From contig CALXKE010000012.1 of NCBI GenBank assembly GCA_944388805.1, positions 1 through 53,162 of the forward strand: 53,162 nucleotides of DNA, written 5' to 3'. Origin of the DNA: an uncultured Clostridia bacterium. GTDB lineage: Bacteria > Bacillota > Clostridia > TANB77 > CAG-508. Shown one piece after another: positions 16,262 to 25,584 of this stretch. The notes beneath the pieces were generated by a model that was not told where the DNA came from, did no database searches, and was given only the letters and a program-made list of their open reading frames with translations. Position numbers and translations under genes: made by a program. How positions within the stretch are numbered: position 1 is the stretch's first letter; every line of letters begins with the position of its first letter.

Positions 16262-18869
16262 ATGATAACAAATTTGAAGAGACCAATTGTCATTATAGTT
16301 ATAGGATATATAATCGGAATTATTTGGGGGCTATACTTTGATTTTAGTATAGTCCTTTTATATATCTTAATAGCTATATTGTTTTATAGAAAAAATCAAA
16401 GAAATTCAATCATCTCGTTTCTGATTATACTTTTAAAAAAATGTTTTAAAAATAAAAAGAATACATCATTTCAATTATTTTCAATTCATCGATATGTTCG
16501 ATATATCAAATTAATTTTGACAAAACAAGTTATTTTTTTTATCGTCGTGAGTTCTATTATTTCTAATACAATTCTCATATCACAAGAAAATCGATATAAA
16601 AATCTATATCCTGAAGAAACCATCATCGTGGAAGGAATTATTGTCAGTAATCAGGAAGAAAGAGAATATAAAAATCGATATAAAGTAAAAGTTTTAACAG
16701 TAAATTCATCTGATAAATATCAATCCACACAAATTTATATAGAAGTAAAAAAAGATAGTAAGTTTCAATATGGTGATAAAGTAAGATTACAAGGAGAGTT
16801 TCGAAGAGGAAGCGAACAAAGAAATACAGGAGGATTTGACTATCAGCTATATTTAAAATCTATCAATATATATGGTACTTTAAAAGTTGAAAACTATCAA
16901 AAAATATCTTCAGATAATGTAAGCTGGATTGAAAAAAGCATCAATACAATCAAATTAACAATTGCAGAAAATATTGAAAAAGTATTAGAAAAAGAGGAAG
17001 AGCAAATTGTAAAAGGACTAATCTTAGGAGACACGACAGTTTTAAAAGAAGAGTTAAAAGAAAAATTTCAAGTGGCGAATATTTCTCATGTTCTAGCAGT
17101 ATCTGGCATGCATATTATTTATATCATTATGGGAATAGAAATGGTTTTTAAGACATGGCTTGGAAAGAGACATGTAAAATATGTGATTATCTTTGGTGTA
17201 ATATTTTATATGAGTATAACAGGGTTTACAAGTTCAATTGTAAGAGCAGGAATTATGGGAATGATGAATATACTAGCTTTTTTAGTGTATAGAAAAAATG
17301 ATATATGGACATCAATAGCTATTTCCTTAGGAATCATTTTAATACAAAACCCATATGCGATTACAGGTGTCGGATTACAATTATCTTACTTAGGTACGAT
17401 TGGAATTATTTTATTCAATAAAAATGTAAAGCAGTATTTAGATAATATAAAATGGATAAAAAATAATATTCAAATCAAAAAAAGTAAACGAATTTCTAAA
17501 ATTGTAGAAAATTTAAAAGATATGATATCTGTTACACTTTCTGCACAAATGATGATTCTTCCAATTATGCTTTATCATTTTAATATGATAGGAATTTATT
17601 TTGTGATAACCAATATATTGGTTAGTATCATTATTGGTCCCATTATGTTTTTATCTATTATTTTTGTCTTTAGTTCATTTATTCATTTACATATTTCACA
17701 ATTTATATCTATTTTTTTATCATTCGGTATTAAAGGACTAATACAAATTTCCAATTTATCCAATTTGCCTTTTTCAAAAATATATGTACCCACACCAAGC
17801 ATTTTATTTATCATTATCTATTACATTGCCATATTAGCAGGCAATCAAATATATGTCATTTATACTAGTAAATATTTAAATGGTACAAAAAGAAGAGTAA
17901 AAAATCTAATTGCACTTATAAAATATAAACTATATGAAAAAAAGAAAAAAACATGGAAAATATATCAGAAAATTTTACGAGAAAGAAATATAAAAGCATT
18001 TATTGAGCGAACATATAAAGGAATTTTTTTTATCATTTTTTTGATAGGAATTTATCAATTTCCTAAAAACTTAGAAATTTATTTCTTAGACGTAGGACAA
18101 GGGGATGCTTGTTTTATCGTCACACCAAATCATAAGACCATTTTAATTGATGGAGGAGGAAGTACTTCAAGTACATTTGATGTGGGAAAAGATACGCTAA
18201 TACCTTATTTATTGGACAAAGGATATACACAATTAGATTATGTATTCATTTCTCATTTTGACCAAGACCATGTAGGTGGAATATTATCACTATTAGAAGA
18301 ATTAAAAGTAGAACAAATATTTATTAGTAAACAGGGAGAAACAAGTGATAATTATGAAACATTTTTAGAAATTGTTGCACAAAAAAATTTAAAAGTACAA
18401 GAAGTAAAGATAGGTGACAAAATTACAATAGGAGATGTTACTTTCCATATATTATGGCCAAGTGAAAAACAAATAGAAGAAAATATATTAAACAATAATG
18501 CGATGGTGATGAAATTACAATATAAAAGTTTTAGTATGCTATTTACTGGTGATATAGAAGAAGTGGCTGAAAAGAAAATTTTAAGCTTATATAGTGCTAA
18601 CTTAGATAGTTTAAAAGCAACTGTATTAAAAGTAGCTCACCATGGTTCTAAAAGTTCATCAACAGAAGAGTTCATAAAAGCAGTGAATAGTAAAATTGCG
18701 ATTATTGGTGTAGGAGAAAATAATATGTTCGGACATCCAAACGATGCTGTTTTAGAAAAATTACAAGCATTTCGGTATGCAGGTTTTCAGGACAGATGAA
18801 AATGGAGAAATTCGTATAAGTGTTAATCGTAGAGGTAGGATTCGTGTGAAAAAGTTTATAGAAGATTAA
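16262..18869 (+). pseudogene. comEC: ComEC/Rec2 DNA-uptake channel, frameshifted near the C-terminus
   Basis: ComEC moves single-stranded DNA across the membrane during transformation. Order: two N-terminal helices, a DUF4131 OB-like domain, the multi-helix competence domain (HVLAVSGMHI) and a C-terminal metallo-beta-lactamase domain (LDVGQGDA, HFDQDHVGG, KVAHHGSKSS). The frame runs off at a TGA (18797-18799). If the single C at 18773 is removed the reading continues as FGMQVFRTDENGEIRI and stops at 18867-18869, matching the usual ComEC ending. The break is therefore one extra base. The start is taken as ATG 16262, though the Shine-Dalgarno is very close and TTG 16274 is possible. Confidence 0.88.
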
Positions 18870-18906
18870 AAGTTGCCAAAGGGGACGGGGCATTTTGGCA
18901 ACTTTT
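18867..18906 (+). terminator. comEC terminator with a GGGGACGGGG loop
   Basis: A 14-bp stem containing AGTTGCCAAA/TTTGGCAACT encloses a GC-rich 12-nt loop and ends in TTTT. The loop motif GGGGACGG recurs at 31690 and, as GGGACG/GGGACAG, in the palindrome at 23728-23870, so this may be an inserted repeat serving as terminator. Confidence 0.8.
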
Positions 18907-19093
18907 GTATGTCTTTATTGTTAAAAAATACAAGAAAATGTATAAAGGAGAAAAAAAGGTAAATAATACTATAAAAGGATATGTAAGGTAATATTTAAAA
19001 AGATAAAAGAAAACTAAAAACTAGAAAAAAACTAAAAGAGATATCGATGTTTTTTTAAATAAAAATGAAACCTTAGGAAGGAATGTTTATCAT

Positions 19094-19702
19094 ATGAAAA
19101 AAAGTATCATCATTTCAGCCATTATTGTATTATTTATCTTAGGAACAGTCATTGGCACTATTTTAATAAAAAATATTTCAGGACAGGAAAAAACAGGAAC
19201 GGAAATTGCAGAACAAAATCAAGAAGAAATATATGATGAATGTACAGATGAATATGAAGAAATGATAGAAAGTAACACATTAGTAGAGGAGACAAGCTCA
19301 GAAGGAGAAAAAATATCTCCAAATTGTTCCATTATATTTAGAAGACATTATAATGATTGTGGACATACGATTGAACAATATGCTAGTGTTCCAACAGAAT
19401 TAGTCAATAAAACAGAAGAGGATTTACAAGAACAATATGAAGGTTGGACAATTGAAGAATTCTCACGAAATCAAATTATATTATATAGGGACTTTGATAG
19501 TGAGTGTGGAGAACATTATGTACTAAGAGAAAAAGACGGGAAAGTAGTTGTATATCTAAAAACAGGAGATACAGAGGAATTAGTGGAAGAAACAGATATA
19601 GCAACAGAATTTTTAACAGAAACAGATAGAATCGAATTACAGAATGGTATTGAGGCAAATGGAAGAGTGGAGTTGAATCAATTAATAGAAGATTATGAGT
19701 AA
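19094..19702 (+). CDS. BofC C-terminal-domain-like membrane protein
   Basis: This 202-residue protein has an N-terminal signal-anchor (about residues 4-25), an acidic linker, and a C-terminal module with HYVLREKDGKVVVY ... TDIATEFLTETDRIELQNGIE ... LIEDYE. That pattern matches the C-terminal domain of BofC (bypass of forespore C), a protein of the forespore-facing space that restrains SpoIVB protease signalling. A conserved Cys pair (NDCGH, SECGE) may form a disulfide. The start at ATG 19094 follows GGAAGGAATG. A sporulation role is inferred from the domain only. The 190-bp gap upstream shows nothing else recognisable. Confidence 0.65.
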   Translation: MKKSIIISAIIVLFILGTVIGTILIKNISGQEKTGTEIAEQNQEEIYDECTDEYEEMIESNTLVEETSSEGEKISPNCSIIFRRHYNDCGHTIEQYASVPTELVNKTEEDLQEQYEGWTIEEFSRNQIILYRDFDSECGEHYVLREKDGKVVVYLKTGDTEELVEETDIATEFLTETDRIELQNGIEANGRVELNQLIEDYE

Positions 19703-19708
19703 AAATTG

Positions 19709-19746
19709 AAGATGAAACACCTTAACGGGCGTTTCATCTTTTTTTT
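19709..19746. terminator. Bidirectional terminator between convergent genes
   Basis: AAGATGAAAC/GTTTCATCTT (19709-19718 with 19731-19740) is followed by a T-run on the plus strand and, in the other direction, by a TTCAATTTTT tract. It overlaps the last codons of pgsA. Confidence 0.85.
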
Positions 19747-20327
19747 CTTTCTTTTTTATCAATTGTAACTTCTTTCTTTAAATCTTCCTTATCAATAAAT
19801 CCTTTTTTATAAACATCTTTAATATACATCAATAAAGAAAATACAGTAGCAAATAAAGCTAAATAGAATAACCATAAATCTAAATTAGACCAAATGGATT
19901 CTAAATCAAATTGATTAATTAATAATGAAAATACAATAGCAACATAGAAAAGAACGGTTGCTAATTTTCCATACCATTTGCTATATACTACAACGTCTTT
20001 ACCATAAAGGAAAGAAGCGCCTGCAATCATAATTAGTTCTTTTAATAACACAACTGCTAATATCCAAATAGGAATAATATGGATTAAAGTTAATGAGGCA
20101 ATTGTTGCGATTTGCGTTAATTTATCTGCCAAAGGATCCATTAGTTTTCCAAAGTTTGATATTAAATTAAATTTTCTTGCAATACATCCATCAGCAATAT
20201 CTGTGATACCAGATATTGTGAAAAATATGAAAGCAATAATATAATCTCCATTAAAAATACTTATTACAATAACTGGTATCAATAAAAATCGAATGATTGT
20301 TAGTGCGTTTGGTACATGTTTTAACAT
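19734..20327 (-). CDS. pgsA: CDP-diacylglycerol-glycerol-3-phosphate 3-phosphatidyltransferase
   Basis: PgsA makes phosphatidylglycerol phosphate from CDP-diacylglycerol and glycerol-3-phosphate. The 197-residue membrane protein has about five helices. The CDP-alcohol phosphotransferase signature is intact as DGCIAR...GKLMDPLADK (Asp-Gly, Ala-Arg, Gly, Asp, Asp). A long Lys-rich tail closes the protein. It starts 9 bp downstream of the clpE stop with an AGGAG-type site, so the two minus-strand genes form one operon. Confidence 0.92.
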   Translation of the reverse strand: MLKHVPNALTIIRFLLIPVIVISIFNGDYIIAFIFFTISGITDIADGCIARKFNLISNFGKLMDPLADKLTQIATIASLTLIHIIPIWILAVVLLKELIMIAGASFLYGKDVVVYSKWYGKLATVLFYVAIVFSLLINQFDLESIWSNLDLWLFYLALFATVFSLLMYIKDVYKKGFIDKEDLKKEVTIDKKERKKR

Positions 20328-20336
20328 AAAAATCTC

Positions 20337-22700
20337 CTATTTTACTTCAAATTTTAAATTTCCATCTACAAAATCAATATTGACAGTTTGACCATCTAAT
20401 AATTGTTGTCTTAAAATCATTTCAGATAATTCATCTTCAACATATCTTTGGATAGCTCTTCTTAATGGTCTAGCACCAAATTTAATATCTGTTCCTTTCT
20501 CTAAGATATAGTTTTTAGCAGCTTCTGTCATATTCATTTTAATATCTTTATCTGATAAAGCTTTGACTGTATCATTTAACATTAAATCAACAATTTGTAA
20601 TAATTGTTCATTTGTTAATGGGTCAAAGGTAACAATCTCATCAACTCTATTTAAGAACTCAGGTCTAAAGACATCTTTTAGACTATCCATAATTTTATTT
20701 TTATTCATCATAGAGTTTCCAAATCCAATAGAATTATTATTTAAGTTAGAACCTGCATTAGATGTCATAATGATAATGGTATTTGAAAAACTAACAGAAT
20801 TTCCTTGACTATCTGTTAAGATTCCATCATCTAATACTTGTAATAAAATATTAAATACATCTGGATGTGCTTTTTCAATTTCATCCAATAAAATGATAGA
20901 ATATGGTTTTCTCTTTACTTTGTCTGTTAATTGTCCTGCATCATCATAACCAACATATCCTGGAGGTGCACCAATCAATTTAGAAGTAGAATGACTCTCC
21001 ATGTATTCTGACATGTCAATTCTGATAATAGAATCTTCAGATCCAAACATTTCATAAGCTAAACTTTTAGCAAGTTCTGTTTTACCAACACCAGTAGGAC
21101 CAACAAAGATAAATGAAGGTGGTCTTTTGGTTGATTTTAATCCGGCTCTATTTCTACGAATGGCTCTTGCTACAGCATTTACAGCCTCATCTTGACCAAT
21201 AATTCTTTTATGAAGATTGGTTTCTAAGTTTAATAATTTTTGTGTTTCTGCTTCTGTAATTTTTTGTACAGGTATTTTTGTCCAGCTTTCAATGACATTG
21301 GCAATATCTTGGACTGTCAATTGTCTAGGTTTCATTGTTTTGTTTAATTTATCGATTTGCTCGATTAATTGACATTCACGTGTTTTTAAATCAGCTGCTT
21401 TTTGATAATCTTCTGTAGAATCAGCAGCAATCACTTCTTCTTTTTCTGCTTGTACTTGTTCTAATTCTTGTTTTAATTTTTCTAAAGTAAATAATTCTTT
21501 ATTCTCTAAATTGATTCTTGAGCAAGCTTCATCTAAAATGTCAATTGCCTTATCTGGTAAAAATCTATCATGAATATATTTTTCAGACATGATAACTGCT
21601 TGTTTAATGACATCTAAAGAAATTTTTACTTTATGATATTCTTCATAATATTTTTTGATACCTTCCAAAATGCCAATTGAATCATCAATATTTGGTTCTT
21701 CTACTAAAACTTGTTGGAATCTTCTTTCTAAAGCAGAATCTTTTTCAATATATTTTCTATATTCTTTTAAAGTAGTCGTACCAATTAATTGAATTTCGCC
21801 ATTTGAAAGGGCAGGTTTTAAGATGTTGGCAGCATTCATAGAATGTTCACCATCACCAGCACCAATGATATTGTGGATTTCATCAATCACTAGAATGATA
21901 TTTCCATATTCTTTGCATTCATCAATGATTCCTTTCATTCTAGATTCGAATTGTCCTCTAAATTGTGTTCCTGCAATAACAGCAGTCATATCTAAAAGAT
22001 ACACTTCTTTATTTAATAATTTTGCAGGCACATTTTGATTCGCGATTCTAATGGCTAATCCTTGAGCAATAGCTGTTTTACCAACACCTGGTTCACCAAT
22101 CAAGCAAGGATTATTTTTAGAACGTCTATTTAAAATTTGGATAATTCTTTTAATTTCAGTATCTCTTCCGACAACAATATCAAGTTCGTTGTTTTTTGCT
22201 TTTGCAGTTAGATTGGTACCATAAGTATCCAAAAACTTTTTCTTTTTGTTTTGCTTTGTATTTTTCTTTTTTTCTACTTTTACTTTTTTTCTGCCATTAT
22301 TTAATTCTTGTTCATTATTACCATTATTGTTATTTGAATTTCCAAACATATTAGAGAATAATGAACTTAATGGAATGGCTGCACCTGATACTTTACCAGA
22401 ACCATCTCCGTTGTCATCACCATTATTTTCAAAAGTGATGGCACCATCGATATTTTCAATATCTTCCAAATTAATATTTTCAGCTAAATCTTTAAAAATG
22501 GTTTCAAATTGTTTTGTCATATCATTTAAATTTACATTATCTTTAGATAAAATTTCATTTTGTTTATATAATACTTCATTAGGGTTAATGCCTTTGGCTT
22601 TTGCACAATCATAACAATACCCTTCTAAAGATTCTTTACCATTTTCAATTTTTTTATAAAAAAGGATAGCTGGGTTTTTATTACATTCTGAACATAACAT
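20337..22700 (-). CDS. clpE: ClpE-type AAA+ unfoldase with N-terminal zinc finger
   Basis: This 787-residue HSP100 protein unfolds substrates for ClpP. The N-terminus has a four-Cys zinc finger (Cys3, Cys6, Cys29, Cys32), the hallmark of ClpE, then an Asn/Gly-rich linker. AAA module 1 has GEPGVGKTA and VIDEIHN. A UVR-like coiled region (about residues 410-450, EDYQKAADLKTRE) sits between modules. AAA module 2 has GPTGVGKTE and LLDEIEKAHPDV. The SIGFGN loop in module 2 fits the ClpP-docking loop. The ClpC-type N-domain repeats are absent. A consensus promoter lies upstream; no clear CtsR direct repeat was identified. Confidence 0.9.
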   Translation of the reverse strand: MLCSECNKNPAILFYKKIENGKESLEGYCYDCAKAKGINPNEVLYKQNEILSKDNVNLNDMTKQFETIFKDLAENINLEDIENIDGAITFENNGDDNGDGSGKVSGAAIPLSSLFSNMFGNSNNNNGNNEQELNNGRKKVKVEKKKNTKQNKKKKFLDTYGTNLTAKAKNNELDIVVGRDTEIKRIIQILNRRSKNNPCLIGEPGVGKTAIAQGLAIRIANQNVPAKLLNKEVYLLDMTAVIAGTQFRGQFESRMKGIIDECKEYGNIILVIDEIHNIIGAGDGEHSMNAANILKPALSNGEIQLIGTTTLKEYRKYIEKDSALERRFQQVLVEEPNIDDSIGILEGIKKYYEEYHKVKISLDVIKQAVIMSEKYIHDRFLPDKAIDILDEACSRINLENKELFTLEKLKQELEQVQAEKEEVIAADSTEDYQKAADLKTRECQLIEQIDKLNKTMKPRQLTVQDIANVIESWTKIPVQKITEAETQKLLNLETNLHKRIIGQDEAVNAVARAIRRNRAGLKSTKRPPSFIFVGPTGVGKTELAKSLAYEMFGSEDSIIRIDMSEYMESHSTSKLIGAPPGYVGYDDAGQLTDKVKRKPYSIILLDEIEKAHPDVFNILLQVLDDGILTDSQGNSVSFSNTIIIMTSNAGSNLNNNSIGFGNSMMNKNKIMDSLKDVFRPEFLNRVDEIVTFDPLTNEQLLQIVDLMLNDTVKALSDKDIKMNMTEAAKNYILEKGTDIKFGARPLRRAIQRYVEDELSEMILRQQLLDGQTVNIDFVDGNLKFEVK

Positions 22701-22739
22701 ACTTTAAACTCCTCATTTCTATATAAATATACAATATAT

Positions 22740-22768
22740 ATCATACCCCAAATTCCGTGAATAGTCAA
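22740..22768 (-). promoter_or_regulatory. clpE promoter
   Basis: On the minus strand TTGACT (22768-22763), a 17-bp spacer and TATGAT (22745-22740) form a strong sigma-A promoter 40 bp before the clpE start. Confidence 0.8.
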
Positions 22769-22774
22769 TAAAAT

Positions 22775-22817
22775 TTAAGAATATTCATGTTGAAAATTAA
22801 GAATATCTATGTTGAAA
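22775..22817 (+). repeat. Two 21-bp direct repeats with 22-bp period, overlapping a -35 box
   Basis: Copies at 22775-22795 and 22797-22817 differ at two positions and both end in ATGTTGAAA. The second copy supplies the -35 TTGAAA of the rightward promoter. A two-turn spacing is typical of tandem activator or repressor sites such as LytTR boxes. Confidence 0.6.
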
Positions 22818-22840
22818 TATTTATATAGAAATGCTATAAT
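22812..22840 (+). promoter_or_regulatory. Promoter of the RsiV-like gene
   Basis: TTGAAA (22812-22817), 17 bp and TATAAT (22835-22840) precede the gene at 22872; divergent from the clpE promoter. Confidence 0.75.
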
Positions 22841-22871
22841 AAAATAAGATTATAGTATAAGAGGTATTCAA

Positions 22872-23729
22872 ATGAATGTAAATTTACCAAAGAAAGCAAA
22901 GATTAGTGTTAAAGCTGTCATTATATATACAGTTTCTATAATTACTTGTATTATAGCAGTTATTATAGCAGGATTGTCAATTTATTATGGAAGTGATGAA
23001 TTAGATAGATTAATCACAATTGGTGGTTCAAGTTTGACACAAGCAGATGAAGAGTATCAATTGTTAGTTTCTAATTTCGATGATGTATTTCAAAATCAAT
23101 TAGAAGAATATACAACAGATGTAAGTATAAAAAAAATAGATGAAGGAAAAGATGTCGTATATACATATTATTCAAAAGATGAGAATAAAAAGAATAGTTA
23201 TGATTTGAACTTAAATATTCCATATATTAATATTGATAATGAAACCATAGCAGCATATAACGAGGAAATTAAACAAACTTATGAGGAAAAGGCAGAAAGT
23301 ACACTACAAACAGAAAATGAAAATATAATTTATACACTTCAATATGAAGCAACAATAGAAAATGATATTTTGTCTTTAATTATTAGAGCGAATCTAAAAG
23401 AAGGTTCAAGTGCACAAAGACTAATTGTCCAAACATTTAATTATGACTTAAGAAACAATAAAGAGATAACTTTAGAAGAGGTTATTAATCTAAAACAATT
23501 AAATATGAATGATGTACAAAATAAAATAGATCAGGAAATAGAATCAGAACATCAAAGAGTAGAAGATTTAAGAAGTTTAGGCTATGGAATTTTTGAGAGA
23601 GATCCAGAAAATGAAATGTACAAAATAGAAAATTCACAAGATTTTTTTGTGAAAGATGGAAACATTTATATCATATATGCATATGGAAATGAGAACATAA
23701 CAAGTGAAATGGATTTAGTAATTGTATGA
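22872..23729 (+). CDS. Membrane-anchored RsiV/PdaC-like (DUF4163/DUF3298) protein
   Basis: The 285-residue protein has a short cytoplasmic N-terminus, one helix at about 15-38, and an extracytoplasmic domain. The segment LNLNIPYINIDNETIAAYNEE resembles the DUF4163 start, and TFNYDLRNNKEITLEEVI with GNIYIIYAYGNE resembles DUF3298. These domains occur in the anti-sigma factor RsiV (lysozyme receptor) and deacetylase PdaC. No sigma factor gene is adjacent and no catalytic motif is seen, so a sensor or wall-binding role is inferred. A long palindrome begins at its stop codon. Confidence 0.6.
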   Translation: MNVNLPKKAKISVKAVIIYTVSIITCIIAVIIAGLSIYYGSDELDRLITIGGSSLTQADEEYQLLVSNFDDVFQNQLEEYTTDVSIKKIDEGKDVVYTYYSKDENKKNSYDLNLNIPYINIDNETIAAYNEEIKQTYEEKAESTLQTENENIIYTLQYEATIENDILSLIIRANLKEGSSAQRLIVQTFNYDLRNNKEITLEEVINLKQLNMNDVQNKIDQEIESEHQRVEDLRSLGYGIFERDPENEMYKIENSQDFFVKDGNIYIIYAYGNENITSEMDLVIV

Positions 23730-23870
23730 AACGTTAGGGACGTGCCAAATCGTTCCAAAATGAAACAAAAGGGACAGACCTCAACTTAAATTTAGTAAAT
23801 AAAATTTAAAATTTTGAGGTCTGTCCCTTTTGTTTCATTTTGGAACGATTTGGCACGTCCCTAACGTTTC
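23728..23870. repeat. Palindromic repeat with 57-bp perfect arms
   Basis: Bases 23728-23784 are the exact reverse complement of 23814-23870. The AT-rich 29-nt centre can pair further. Arms contain GGGACGTGCCAAATCG and GGGACAGACCTCAA, GC-richer than the surroundings. It starts at the stop codon of the upstream gene and is followed by TTGGCAAC repeats. Structure suggests a mobile palindromic repeat of REP/MITE kind that may also end transcription. Confidence 0.9.
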
Positions 23871-23905
23871 ACCCTTTGGCAACTCTTGGCAACCTTTTCA
23901 ACAAA

Positions 23906-23936
23906 AAAAGAGAGAAGCTTTGAAGCTTCTCTTTTT
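23906..23936 (-). terminator. Terminator downstream of htrA (works in both directions)
   Basis: AAAAGAGAGAAGCTT/AAGCTTCTCTTTT forms a 13- to 14-bp stem with a 2-nt loop; the minus-strand transcript continues into a run of seven U. The region 23937-24056 holds no gene. Confidence 0.8.
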
Positions 23937-24056
23937 GAAAATAAAAGGGGATGTTTTTTTATTTCAATCAGTAATTGATTACTGACTATGTTTGTATTAT
24001 AAAATGCAAATTTGTCCATTTTGTGAACTAGAAGTGAAAAAGAAGTAATTATTTTT

Positions 24057-25334
24057 CTAAGGTTGTTCTCCTAATGTAATTGTTAAATCTTTTTCTTGAC
24101 CATCTCTATTAACTGTAATTGTCATTTCATCACCAATACTATGTGAATTTTTAATTTCATTTAATTCATCCATTGTTTTTATATCTTTTCCATCGGCTTT
24201 TATAATGACATCACCAATTTTAATTCCGCCTTTTTCAGCAGCTGAAAATGTTTCAACATCTTTTACATAGATGCCTTCTACTAAATTATTTTTTTTGGCA
24301 GTTTCAGCATCTAAATCCATTCCTGTAACACCAATATATGGTCTTCTAACTTTACTATATTCAATTAATTGAGAAGTGATATCTGTTGTTGAATTAATTG
24401 GTATAGCAAATCCCATACCTTCAACATCTTCACCTGTTAATTTTAAAGTATTAACACCAATTACTTTTCCTTCACTATTTACTAAAGCACCACCACTATT
24501 ACCAGCATTAATAGCTGCATCTGTTTGAATTAATGTATAGGTTTTACCATCTGAATCAGTAACTTCTCTATTAACGGCACTAACAACACCACAAGTTATT
24601 GTGCTTTGTAAACCTAAAGGACTACCAACAGCCATTGCAAATTCTCCTACTTTAATAGAATCAGAATCAGCAAACTCTGCTTTTGTTAAACCAGTTGCAT
24701 CAATTTTTATAACAGCTAAATCTGTTTCTTCATCAGTACCAACAATAGTTGCATCATATTGTGTGTCATCATTAAATAAGGTAACTGTAATTTTTGTTGC
24801 TTCTGATACTTGATAATATGCTTCTGCTTCACTAGAAGAAACAACATGGTTATTTGTTAAAATATATCCATCATCACTAATGATAATACCTGAACCTGTT
24901 GCGGTAGCAGTTGATGTTTGATTTCCTCCAAAAATAGAGAACATAGATGTGACATTATATTCAATTTGAATACCTACAATTGATGGTAAAATTTTATTGG
25001 CTGCATATACAGATGTATCAGAATAATTTGATAAGGAAACTTGGTCAACATATCCTGTTGATTGTACACTAGAAGTATTAGATGTACCAGAATTTGTAGT
25101 TCCCATTATTTGATTTCGAATAGTTGGAACTCCGAAACAGGTACCTAGTACAACTGCACAACCAACAACTCCACTAAAAAATGGTAAGACAACATTTCTT
25201 CCGAAGTTTGAATTTTTTTTAGGCTTAGTATCCATTTCATAAACTGCTTTATAATTACCTGGATTTGAAACAGTTTTGAATTTTGAATGATTTACTTGGT
25301 TTGCTTCATTTTCTTGATTATTATTATTTTCCAT
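24057..25334 (-). CDS. HtrA/DegP-like membrane-anchored serine protease
   Basis: This 425-residue quality-control protease has a cytoplasmic N-terminus of about 45 residues, a transmembrane helix (about 48-68), a low-complexity Ser/Thr linker, a trypsin-like domain and a PDZ domain (about 335-420). The catalytic triad is His163 (TNNHVV), Asp205 (ETDLAVIK) and Ser280 (NAGNSGGALVN). The protease domain faces outside and degrades misfolded exported proteins. The start is preceded by AGGAGGTAATATAT on the minus strand. Close relatives are annotated htrA, htrB or degP; which paralogue cannot be decided. Confidence 0.92.
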   Translation of the reverse strand: MENNNNQENEANQVNHSKFKTVSNPGNYKAVYEMDTKPKKNSNFGRNVVLPFFSGVVGCAVVLGTCFGVPTIRNQIMGTTNSGTSNTSSVQSTGYVDQVSLSNYSDTSVYAANKILPSIVGIQIEYNVTSMFSIFGGNQTSTATATGSGIIISDDGYILTNNHVVSSSEAEAYYQVSEATKITVTLFNDDTQYDATIVGTDEETDLAVIKIDATGLTKAEFADSDSIKVGEFAMAVGSPLGLQSTITCGVVSAVNREVTDSDGKTYTLIQTDAAINAGNSGGALVNSEGKVIGVNTLKLTGEDVEGMGFAIPINSTTDITSQLIEYSKVRRPYIGVTGMDLDAETAKKNNLVEGIYVKDVETFSAAEKGGIKIGDVIIKADGKDIKTMDELNEIKNSHSIGDEMTITVNRDGQEKDLTITLGEQP

Positions 25335-25484
25335 ATATATTACCTCCTATAATTATATATATATTAACCTATTCTGAACATATAATACAATATATTTGTG
25401 AATTTTATGTGAAGAAAATAGGATTTTTATAAGCCTATTATATATGACTTATGTAGAATAAAAAAGATTTTAAATCAAATTTTA

Positions 25485-25513
25485 TTGAAAAAAAGTAGAT
25501 AAAAAGATATAAT
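25485..25513 (+). promoter_or_regulatory. Promoter of the pilin-like gene
   Basis: TTGAAA (25485-25490), 17 bp and TATAAT (25508-25513). The 250-bp intergenic region between htrA and this gene is otherwise AT-rich without a gene. Confidence 0.75.
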
Positions 25514-25584
25514 ATAAGAAAAAATCTTTATAAAGTCAAGATAAAAAATAATAAATGATGTAGAATTAATAGGAGAAAAGTAAA

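Noticed and set aside
20563-22614. Plus-strand reading frames opposite clpE
   Set aside because: Pure shadows of the clpE coding strand; no independent signals.
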